Assembly: GCA_006384855.1 (NCBI GenBank)
Contig: VCJN01000065.1
Location: 1-64,000 of the forward strand
From: Tetraselmis striata
Taxonomy: Eukaryota > Chlorophyta > Chlorodendrophyceae > Chlorodendrales > Chlorodendraceae
Direction of reading: 5' to 3'
Length of the DNA: 64,000 nt
The notes beneath the pieces are model-generated. The model saw only the letters and a program-made list of their open reading frames with translations, made no database searches and was not told the origin of the DNA. A program made the translations under genes and the position numbers. Every line of letters starts with the position of its first letter. The stretch's first letter is position 1. Below are positions 55,032-64,000 of this stretch, piece after piece.

Positions 55032-55470
55032 ATGCTTGGCCTAGCTAGCAACTCCAGCCACTATCCATGCCCATGGTGCTTGGTGGTCACGGGCCAGCTT
55101 AATCTCACCCATGCACAGCTCAAGGCAGCGGGAGTGGAGGATCGCACCATCGAGCACATGGTCATGTGCGGCCATGTGCCGCCGCCGCCGAAGGCGGATG
55201 GCACACCCGGAGATCCATTCACTTGCACAGCCAACGGGTAGATCAGCAAGAAGGCCACCAAAACTCTGCTAGCCCGATGGGAGCCGCTCTACTGTGGAGA
55301 CATCATCACTTCAGACACGGCCAAGCCAGAGCGCTCAGAGGCATTGCGTCTCAGGTGGCATCAACATCGCTATGGCGCCTCAGAGATGTCGGGGCCGTAC
55401 CTGCCATTCATCATCTTGGAGCGCGGCATCGCCGCGACAGCCTCCACGTGGTCATGTGCATCGTCCCAAC
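55032..55470 (+). pseudogene. Zinc-ribbon-containing fragment, perhaps transposase-derived
   Basis: SSHYPCPWCLVVTGQLNLTH has a CPWC knuckle followed by IEHMVMCGHV; after an in-frame TAG at 55239-55241 the frame goes on with ISKKATKTLLARWEPLYCGD and SEMSGPYLPFIILERGI. A Cys-rich ribbon of this kind occurs in large cut-and-paste transposases, but I cannot name the family. The stop codon suggests decay. Confidence 0.25.
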
Positions 55471-56280
55471 CCTCTTCAGGGCAACGCTATTAGCGCACAT
55501 GCACACAAGCCACGCACGGGATGTGTACACATGGGTGTGGGACGCGCTACAGATCGCCATCTCCAAGGACACGGCAGTGCAGACATCATCGGGCATGGCG
55601 GCAAAGTTAGGGACAGAGAGCTGGCCGGGCACTACATTCATGCATCCTGAAAGTCGCCATTCCTGCACACGGAAGAGGGGTTCAGGCGCAGCGCAATTAG
55701 TGTCGGACCAGGCAGACATGGTGTGCGGCACTGCCATCCGTCAATGTCGGCAACTCAGAAGGGTAAGGGCAGTTTACGCGAGCAACGTGGTAGGACTGCA
55801 CTGCCGGCAAGCACCGTGGCCATCGTCGAGCAGTTGTGTCGCTATGGCCATGACGGACATACATGCAAATCATATGTCCCTCTCGCTAGCTCCGTTCGCC
55901 CACGTCAACAACCCGTTAGCATCCGTCTGAACCGCCTTGTTGCGCGTAGAGGACTGGACTTGAACCCCGTACGTAGTTGCGCGGCACCCAGTGTCCGGCA
56001 AGCATGAAAACCACGGCTGCATGCCACAACTCCCGACAGTCAGCGGCGCGCCGAATAGACGCGAAAAAGGCGAGATCACGGGGCGAAGGGCAACACCGCA
56101 TTGACGGCCGTGCTGGACGCGACACGCAAATAACTGGCAAAGGTGATCTATCTATGGAATTGTGAGACAAGGCCTCCCGGGGCACGAAAGCTCGCCCGAA
56201 TGATATCGTGTTATTCCGTTTGTATATCGGGTACCCCGTGTGTGCCCTGCCGGTAGTCGCAACTGACAAGGTATAATGTA

Positions 56281-56950
56281 CTAGCGAGTGTGCCGTGTTG
56301 TCCACAACTTCAGTACGCAGTTCATGAGAGCGATGTGCCAGTAGTGGCCGCATTTGACCGGGGAGCCCCATTTGTATAGTAGACATGTGACGGCCGTGCA
56401 CCAGGCTAGTGGGTTGTACAAGTAATTAGGCAGGTTAGCCATATGCTGGAAGAGGGTATGCATGGCTGAGGTGGTGCTCTCCGGAAGCAACTATTTGAGG
56501 ATTTCGTTCGGGAATAAGTCCAGGCCTAGAAATTTTCCCGTGCTGAGGAAGCGTTTGGTCTCATGCAGCAGGGCGCTGGAGTATTGGAACCCGTCGCGCG
56601 GAGCTTCAGATCTAAGGGAAGTCCCCGTTTAGTACGCGGTCCGGTTGTTTGTGGCGGCCAAGTGCAAGGCGAGGACATAGAGGTTACGGTGGTCCGGGAG
56701 CGCCTGTGTGCTTATTGCGTAGGCGCCCTGACGGACAGCGCTCATGAGGCCATCCGCCCGATGGCCTTCCTGCGAAACGAGGCACGCTTCCGTAGATATT
56801 TTGTACCCGGGAAGGAGGAGGCGCCAATCTTTGCCGAGCGAGATTCGGACGCTTTGTTTCTGTGAGAATGATGATGTCTGGACACTCCATGAGCATGTGT
56901 TTGTGCTCGTCATAGAGGGTAATTTCTGAGCCTCGGAGATTGAAAGTTGT
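56281..56950 (-). pseudogene. LINE fragment: APE-type endonuclease and RT start
   Basis: Minus strand. About 56945-56790 encodes FNLRGSEITLYDEHKHM and CPDIIILTETKRP, the start of a LINE apurinic-type endonuclease (NxRG...PDIIxLTETK); then in another frame HRADGLMSAVRQGAYAIS and LYVLALHLAA continue the domain. At 56490-56281, AVTCLLYKWGSPVKCGH and IALMNCVLKLWTT match the RT entry motif (LLYKKGDP...NYRPIALLN). Frames shift and the catalytic palm is not seen, so this is a remnant, and a different LINE type from the two with restriction-like endonucleases. Confidence 0.55.
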
Positions 56951-57569
56951 GAGGGTCGCCGGGGGGTCCGGAGGGCGAGATTTTCAGTTGTGGAGGGGGG
57001 ACAGGGACAAGTAGGTACCGGTATGGGTTCGGGATAATTAGGTTGAGGGAGGGAGGTGCCGAGGCGGTGGCATGTCGGATCGCGGGCTCGACTCGCGATA
57101 CGCCCCAGCGCAGCAGCCCCCGCCTCTCCCCGGAGGAAGACAACAACGCGTTGGGGTAGCCCAGCCACGCAGCGACCCCAACCGACCCCGAGCGCAGCAA
57201 GTGCGGCGATGGCGGCAAGACGCCTTGACTGCCTCAGCCGGAGCGTCGCATCTTTGCTAATGGGGAAGGGCTAGAAGGGGAATGGGCGTCCGTGAGGGCG
57301 TCCTAGCTGCACTCGCCGGGATAGCAGGCGGCGGCTAACATTATAGGCGTAAGACCGGCGGATTAGTACGAAGTAACTTGAATCGGTTGAATCAGTTGAA
57401 TCGGCGATGCGTCGATTTTTCAGAAAATTTTAAAGGAACGGGTTCCATATCACTGGCCTACAGTTCCATGAATTGCATTGCCAGCGCTTTGAAGCAGCGA
57501 CCAGGAACTCGCGTGTGGCTTGCATAGAAGTCATCAGGCGCAACGTTTCGAGCGGCGGCTCCACCGGAT

Positions 57570-57860
57570 CACAGTACTTAGTAGTACATGTCAGTAGATA
57601 AGCGCTTGTGACGACTAGCGAGTACCATTTTTTTTTCCATTACCAGCAGCGAGTAGCGAGTAATCCTTACTAGTGGCGAGTAGCGAGTACCAGTAGCGGG
57701 CTCCACCATATTATAGTACTTAGTAGTCGTACATGTCAGAAGATAAGCGCTTGTGACGACTAGCGAGTTCCATTTTTTTCTCCATTACCAGCAGCGAGTA
57801 GCGAGTAGCAGTACCAGTACCTCCCTCGCTACTCGTTGCTGGTAATGGAAAAATGGGTCG
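57570..57860. repeat. Tandem duplication of a ~135-bp unit
   Basis: The unit (GTACTTAGTAGTAC... AGATAAGCGCTTGTGACGAC, T run, CCATTACCAGCAGCGAGTAG) occurs at about 57572-57700 and 57714-57820, followed by an inverted end (CTACTCGTTGCTGGTAATGG). Parts recur at 53990-54020, 54110-54140 and 59245-59280. Confidence 0.65.
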
Positions 57861-57878
57861 GACAGCTACGCCGCGGAG

Positions 57879-59080
57879 ATGCACGAGGCGTGGGGCCGCC
57901 TCCAAGCGGCTACTGCTGGCCATCTCGGCGACGCAGATGCAGGCCAGATGGAGCGGGAAGTGGAGGCTGCGTCGGGCTCGCGAAAGGAGCTGACGGCATT
58001 TCTAGACCAGGCCAACAACTCTCGGCTTCGAAATGAGGTGTGCGCTCTCCCTGCCACATGTAGGGAACGGATCTTGTTCAACCAGCTCGACGCGGCGTCA
58101 GGCATGTGGACAGTGGCCATCCCCACCGCGCGGACAACCATGACTCCGCATGAGCTGCGGGAGGTCGCTGCCGGGTACTTCTTTCTGCCTAGCCCGTGCT
58201 TGGCCCCGGTGGTTGGGAGCCAGATCATTCTGCCCTCGACGGAGCACAACCCCGTCATTGTTGATCTATACGGCGACGCGCTCATGAACCTCCCGGCGCC
58301 TGGAGACGCTCACTGGCGTGTACAGCACGACGCTATCGCAGATGCCTTCCGCGATCACTGTGTTCACGACCTATTTAGGTATCGCGGTACGGCGGGAGGT
58401 GGATGACTTGTTACAGCAGGCAGTGCCTCTCGGCAACACCGTACCCAGGGATGAACTCAAGGACCTAGTGCCGGACGCAGAGCTCTCCCTTCCGGCGTTC
58501 AACGTCGTGACCGGGAGTTATGATCCCCGGAGCTTGAAGTCCACGCTGCTGCAGTTCAAGACTATGCGGTACGGGTCAAGTGCACTTCAGTGCCCCGGGC
58601 CACGGCTATGGATCGGTTTGAGCGCTCCCTGTTGGGCGACATACAACGGGGGTTGGCAGCGCGGGATGCGGCGTGGCACAACTCGGAGCCCGGACAGAAG
58701 GGTCCTCTTCGAGACATCCGGGATATGTCGGAGTACACGGGCATGGTCTTCGGCACAGTGGGTGAGGTGAGCAAGGGGGTGCACCGCACAGTGCGTGGTA
58801 TCGCATGCTTGGCTGCGGATCGGGGTGCCCTCTCATCGCGGGGCACTCGGTGCATCACCCGGGCTCACCAGGAGGCCTTGCTCGCAAGAGATTTCCTCGG
58901 GGTCCTGAGCTTGGTGGCCGCTCGAGAGCGCGCTCGCTGCCTCATCAGACGGCGCAGATTCGTCTGCCATCCCGTTGCTGAAGCTGCACAGCACGTCCGA
59001 GGATCACCCACACACACACGTGCACGCGTGGCCCGGACTCTGAACCGTGTGCGTATCACTCATCCATCCCGCCTTATGCG
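57879..59080 (+). pseudogene. C-terminal part of a retroelement protein with nuclease-like domain
   Basis: Three overlapping frames. First LDAASGMWTVAIPTARTTM, LREVAAGYFFLPSPCLAPVVG, VDLYGDALMNLPAPGDAHWR and QHDAIADAFRDH. Next REVDDLLQQAVP, LVPDAELSLPAFN and TLLQFKTMRYGSS, where a PD...(E)xK nuclease pair appears with Gln for the catalytic Glu. Last RATAMDRFERSLLGDIQRGL and YTGMVFGTVGEVSKGVH. This order resembles a protein repeated in many algal genomes downstream of RT domains; I recall the pattern, not a named family. Two frameshifts show it is dead. It is enclosed by the TIR-like repeats at 57402 and 59370. Confidence 0.4.
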
Positions 59081-59161
59081 GGATGCGGGCCGCTTTTATG
59101 CGGCTTGCTGTGTTGATTTTCTAATTCTGGGGAACTGCCCTTTTTGTAATTCACATCATTA

Positions 59162-59373
59162 CCTCCCAACCGTGAGGTCGTCGTAGTCGGACGGCTGTGT
59201 AATTAAGAACCGTGCTGGGCGGGCGGGCGGGCGGGTGGGTGGATTATAGTACTTAGTAGTACATGCCAGTAGATAAGCGCTTTGGTCATGCACCTATAGG
59301 CCCGATCCGTACTATACGGGTACCCGTACGGCAATAAAGCTCACCGCTGAAAAATCGACGCTTCGCTGGATAA
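59162..59373 (+). repeat. ~210-bp direct repeat, copy 2
   Basis: Partner of 54034-54244. It ends CTGAAAAATCGACGCTTCGC, the better-preserved inverted end of the CAGCGA..GCGTCGATTTTTCAG terminal repeat. Confidence 0.85.
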
Positions 59374-60419
59374 TTAAGCCCTAAGAATCCGGAGGAATTT
59401 TCCTGGAGAGGAATAGGGTACGGCTAGGGTCGGGAGGGGCGGGATTACAAAAAAACAAAAAGGGAATACAAAGGAGGCGGGTTCCGCCCGTTAGATGAAG
59501 GACCTAGCCTTTAGAGGACCACACACCACGTGCACATGCCAACATGCAGCATGCCCTATGGGGGTTCGTGTGGTCGGGCCGCAATACAACTGACATGTTT
59601 AGCACCAAAGACTACGCGGGAATAAAGCTGTAAAAGATTCAAATTTCAAGTTACACCGATGACTACTACAAGATACACAGCGAGGAGTTCCTTTACATCA
59701 ACAAAATTGCAACGAAACGCAATATGTTATGCAAGAGGTCGTGGATGGCAAGTTGTGGCACAATCAATGGTTGCAGTGCGTGAAGAAGAGCGCATAATTG
59801 TTGCTAGTATTGAAGATGGTCTTGAGTAGATAGTTGCTATGTGAAAATTGATAACACGCCGACAATGCCGGGTAGTACGGGCGGTGTACGGTTGGCTAAC
59901 ACCATCGCATATTTAATTTCATTGATTGTAATCCTTTGATGCTAACACGTCGGCGGCGAACATTACAGCATGTCAATCCTATTGGCATAATTGGTCAAAT
60001 ATGGCATGTATTATTTTGCAGTTCTTGCAACACAAGTTATGCCATATTATGTCGTATTAACACACATGCTGATGCCATAAGTACTTATGTTGTGCCTGAT
60101 ACCAATGCACTTATGATTATGCCCGATATAATCTACGTATGCCTTATGTCATAACTTATGCTGTGTCATTAGTACCCCCAGCGGCATTTTTGCCCAACGA
60201 TAGTTACGGCTCAAACTGAAATAAGCGAGAAGCGACCCGCCCGGTTGTAGACCGCTTAATTGTTCGAAGATATCCTGCTTGTACAATCAGCAATTAGCCG
60301 GCGTAGGAGCACACTGCTTAGAATGCCGTCATAATTAAAGGGTTTCATTATTTTTTGCTAATCCTATCCCGGACGCGGGAAATATCACAACACCCTGACG
60401 AGTACCTCTATCATGAACC

Positions 60420-60545
60420 CCCAGAAAGTGAACCCACCCTTGTAGTGAACAGGGGGAGGGGGCCATAAGAAGAGCGTTAGTACTTTATTTGACATCCCTA
60501 TAATGAACCTACCCGTATAGCGAACAGGGGGAGAGGCCCTGATTT
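60420..60545. repeat. Two tandem copies of a ~38-bp unit
   Basis: Units at about 60425-60463 and 60502-60540 (tgaacccacccttgtagtga / tgaacctacccgtatagcga, each followed by ACAGGGGGAG) with a third partial unit upstream. Confidence 0.6.
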
Positions 60546-61333
60546 ATAGAGGCCGTGTCACTGCTGCGCAGCGGCTGCCCTTGCCGATCCCGCCTGTGTC
60601 CCTGCGCCCGGATAGAAATTCCGTCTACTGGATCATCCTGCTGATTTACGGTAGCTCGCTATGTATCGACCGCCATATATTGCTGCTTCTATTTCCGAGT
60701 TCACTACTTCATTCGTCTGATCAAGATCCGCTGGCAGAATCGGTATGTGCACATGGCTACTCACTACTCTCGTATCTTCACACTGGTGTTGTTTATTACC
60801 GTTAGAAAGTACTAAATAGTCGCTATATTCGAAATGTCGCCCGATAGTCTCCTGCGCGTATCGTTGTCTCCGCCCCATATCCCGTAAGAAAGAATTTAGA
60901 TATTGCTAGCAGATATATCGTAGGCTGGGTAGTATGACGAGATAAATCCTAGCAGTACGGAACCCGTGGTTGCCAATAGCCAATATTAATAATATGCATG
61001 CTGCTACTAGTAGTTCAGCAGCAGCAGCAGCCATCCAGCAGACCAGCACTGCCGTAAAAATGTGCTGTATTAGCGACTGCTGGTTAATTGCCGGCTGGTA
61101 CGTGTAGGCTGATCGATACCATTAGTAATGTCATCATCATCGCAGATACCCTGTATAGTAGTCCGCCGCCGCCTTTCTCTGTACGTACGAGTACGAGTAC
61201 ATGTACTGATACCAAAACCCGTAGCGTAGTGGTGGTACGTCCAGGTAGTAGTAGTCGAGCAGCCGAGCGCCGCCCCTCGTCTATACACGGGCTGCGGCAG
61301 CAGCAGCTGCTATCTACTCGTTTACTAGTATTT

Positions 61334-61462
61334 ACATGGGCTAGCCGCTGCGAAAGGCGATCAAGAAATCACCCGAAAAGGCACTAGGAAACGCCCACTA
61401 CGGCGACTGTGAGGTGGAAGGAGCAGCAGAAGAGGATGCTGAATGAGCACGAGCAGACTCGA
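61334..61462 (-). mobile_element. Third copy of the R2-like LINE 3' tail
   Basis: About 130 bp alike to 35195-35325 and, inverted, to 41440-41560 (CTAGC.GCTG..AAAGGCG, AAATCACCCGAAAAGGC, GAATGAGCACG.GCA.AC). Only the tail is present: a strongly 5'-truncated insertion. Confidence 0.7.
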
Positions 61463-63576
61463 TTCAGGATTAAGGATTAATCGCAGCGCAAACTAGTAAG
61501 GATTATTGCCGCTGACCAGGGTTGGGCTGGGCGGAGCACTACGCTTTTGACACATCGAAGTATGTAAGTGATGACGAACGGCAGGAGTAAGTTAATCCGG
61601 CAACTTCTGAATATTCACTCTCAGGCGCAAAAGTATCATGCCATATGTACCTATGGCATATGCGTAACTATTCATGGCATAATATATCTGTGGCAGAACT
61701 AATGATGCAAAACCAACATAGCCGACGCCAGAGGGCCGAATATGCGAGGAGGATTGACATGTTATTAGGCCGGGTCAGCATGAAAGGATTACAATCAAAT
61801 CAAATATGCGCTTGTGGTAGGCAGATGTATAATGCTCGTACCACCCGGCATTGGTAGTGTGTTATCAATAATTATCACATTGCAACTATTTACTCAAAAC
61901 CATTTTCAATACCACTAGCTGCAATACGCCAAATATGCGCTCCGTTTGCGCACTACAAGTGTTAGGGTTACGCCCATAACCCTCATTGCACCACTAACCC
62001 CTATACCACACTATACCGCGTACGCACACACGTTACTTTACTCCATAAGGACCACTTATTATTCATGATGACATCCGCGTACGGCAATCCATAAATATCA
62101 CACGACCGTCTCCAACTATCGTACGTCTTTTCCATCCATTGTACGCACGCCTTCTTTCCGCCGCGTACGCATACATGCTACCCTATGATGACGCATGTAC
62201 TCTACCCTACCCATGCAAGTACTAATACTAATGCTGGCAAATAACCGACTAACTGTGCTGACGATGACAATGTTGATATGCAATATATCCCGAAGATCCT
62301 CAAGACCTCCGAACTGTCAATCTGCCACGGCTAATGCTTATGCTCTGAACAGTGTGCCACGACTAGTGCTTATGCTCTTCTCTGACCGCTAGCCAATTCG
62401 CTAAAAAAGACATGCAATAATGCAAATAAAGATATGTACATTCGGTTCTTCTTGCAACTTTTGCATCTCCATTGCATTTACATTACACTACCTTACATTA
62501 GTTTCGCGAGCTCTGGCCGATACCCCTACCACGCCCCCCGCGTTGTTGCATGCTCGCCACCACCCGCCGCTCTCACCACTCGCCCGTGCCGCCGCCGCTT
62601 CCAATGCCTTCAGCAATGGACATCAACGCCGACACTACCCGTCGCGCCCATGCCGTCCATATTATGGAGATGGCAAGTTCGCAGCTCGATCCCCCTCCCC
62701 TACGGCCAACATCGCCGCAAGCGACTCATGACCAAGCGGCGCAATCTAGCGCAACTCAACCGCTTCCTCCATTGCGTCGAGGAGGCCGTTTGCGACCTCA
62801 ATATGGTATGGTGCTCAAGTCGAGAACTGGCTCGTGCAGCAGTTTATCACAGACGGCGAGGTCGGCGCCGTCTACCGTGGCCTCACCACAGCCTCAAGCT
62901 GCAAGAACGGACTCCTATATCATGTTATCGTGTCAACTTATTTCGCGGATTTCGCCTATTTTTAAGACCGCTTCATCAAAGACCTCCACGGGTGCTCTAC
63001 CATGTTAGTATTGATCAACCGCTTCACGGATAGGATGGCCATCCGCAACCGACCCTTCCAGCCAGATCTGTGTCTATACCTCTCCCAACATGATTGTGCA
63101 TGCGTTATCTGTCTACATGCAGATAGCGCATTACTACTATGGATGATGTTGATCATACATGGGCGGCTTCGGATGCATGCATGTACCACGTAGAAGTCCG
63201 CGTCCAGACGTCCCTTACTGCGACGGCTATACATACGGCGTGCACACCTATGGTGGTGATGGACGCAGCGCATGGAAAGACTGCCGACGATGACTATGAA
63301 CCCATATTGCATATTGCGGGGATGCCCACCGGCAGCTGTCCATCGTGGATATGCGGTTTCTGGCAATGGAGGCCGGCGCATGGCGCATTGTGCAACGATA
63401 GCCGGCACTACATGCCTGTCTCCATTTGTGCGTTGGCTGCCGTATATAAGCTATGTTGAATTTAGGCCGCTGCCGATAGCACATGCACTACTGTTGGGGG
63501 CAATCAAGGACTTTGGGAGTATGTCGACACCCTGAAGGTTATCGACCTTTTATATCGTTGTTGGTGTCTCCTGTTA

Positions 63577-63799
63577 TATACTCTACACTGATGTACTGTG
63601 TACTGTGGAGCCGAAGAAGGAGCGACGAACTGGCGACCGAGGCGTACGAGAACGAGTTCAAGCCTTCGTTATACTCGCACTCGCTGTGCTCGTACTCGTA
63701 CTTCGCTTGGCTTGTACTCGTTCTCGTACGCCTCAGTCGCCAGTTCTTTGCTCCTTCATCGGCTCCAGCAGTACATAGTACATCAGTGTAGAGTATGTA
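63577..63799. repeat. Long near-perfect hairpin (foldback element or RNA precursor)
   Basis: Arms 63577-63664 and 63708-63799 pair over about 88 nt with roughly 8 mismatches; the ~43-nt loop is rich in CTCG units. Shared arm segments include CTCTACACTGATGTAC, GGAGCCGA.GAAGGAGC and GGCGTACGAGAACGAGT. No coding capacity. Confidence 0.85.
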
Positions 63800-64000
63800 A
63801 CTACTAGACTAATACTAAATTCGACGTGTGCGGACCTAACCCGCCCTCGTGTTTTAGTAACACAAACCAACTACAGACAGGTTCCTAGCACCTTCGTATG
63901 TCCGCATCAAAGTGGTATATTCATTCGCTATCATGCACATACGAGAAGTTACTCGCACATGCTATAGCGTAATAGATTGTTTAGTAGGTTCTAGTACCTA

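Larger units (their letters stand above)
59374..63570. other. No gene recognised; AT-richer, repeat-bearing
   Basis: The base composition falls below that of the rest. It holds the LINE tail at 61334-61462 and tandem units at 60420-60545. A frame at 63139-63459 has PMVVMDAAHGKTADDDYEP, faintly like the first Asp region of MULE-type transposases, but nothing else supports that. No host gene is seen. Confidence 0.3.

Noticed and set aside
63139-63459. MULE-type transposase
   Set aside because: Only one weak match (VVMDAAHGK) and no second or third catalytic region.
1-64000. CRISPR array, rRNA operon, bacterial operons
   Set aside because: No regularly spaced identical repeats, no rRNA-like conserved blocks and no unspliced multi-gene runs were seen; the genes are intron-rich.

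Overview
This is a nuclear window from a eukaryote, most likely a green alga of the chlorophyte/prasinophyte kind. The evidence is indirect but consistent: GC-rich genes cut by many short GT-AG introns, a plant/green-algal RWP-RK transcription factor, a TGTAA motif 30-80 nt after three stop codons (the usual chlorophyte polyadenylation signal), and several retroelement families that recall those of algal genomes. No species can be named from the sequence.

Host genes. Six loci look like cellular genes. (1) A spliced SAM-dependent methyltransferase-like gene (2-1869, +; 5' end outside the window). (2) An RWP-RK transcription factor (16417-17767, +; 5' end unresolved). (3) A CWC2/RBM22-type spliceosome factor in nine exons (20059-23234, -). 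(4) A 13-exon protein of unknown function with a C-terminal Ig/ASH-like region, possibly ciliary (27302-31169, +). (5) A membrane-anchored 2H phosphoesterase of cyclic-phosphodiesterase type (33623-34453, -). (6) A 16-exon ER glucosidase II alpha subunit of family GH31 (42275-51352, +), nearly perfect apart from one frameshift. Their introns carry long homopolymer tracts of about 20-30 nt, mostly C on the sense strand and often right behind the 5' splice site.

Mobile elements fill much of the rest. At 2132-5511 (-) lies the 5' half of an LTR retrotransposon: LTR, primer-binding site, a Gag with a Nudix-like N-terminal domain, an in-frame UAG, then a Dam-like adenine-methyltransferase domain and a retropepsin-like domain. 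At 6960-7960 (-) is a decayed RT/RNase H fragment followed by another NPPW-type methyltransferase-like domain. At 23614-26366 an 831-residue RT plus restriction-like endonuclease reading frame is enclosed by about 80-bp inverted repeats. Between 35195 and 41560, two tails of a second LINE with a restriction-like endonuclease face outwards as a ~1-kb inverted repeat around a mosaic of methyltransferase-like, zinc-finger and unknown reading frames; a third tail lies at 61334-61462. At 56281-56950 (-) is a decayed LINE with an APE-type endonuclease, and at 57879-59080 (+) the C-terminal part of another retroelement protein. Small TIR/MITE-like elements, a tRNA-derived SINE candidate and a ~220-nt near-perfect hairpin (63577-63799) complete the picture.

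The remaining stretches (about 8.3-13.4, 17.8-20.0, 31.2-33.6, 51.4-53.8 and 59.4-63.5 kb) hold no gene I can support; many longer open frames there are GC-rich or poly-C/poly-G artefacts.
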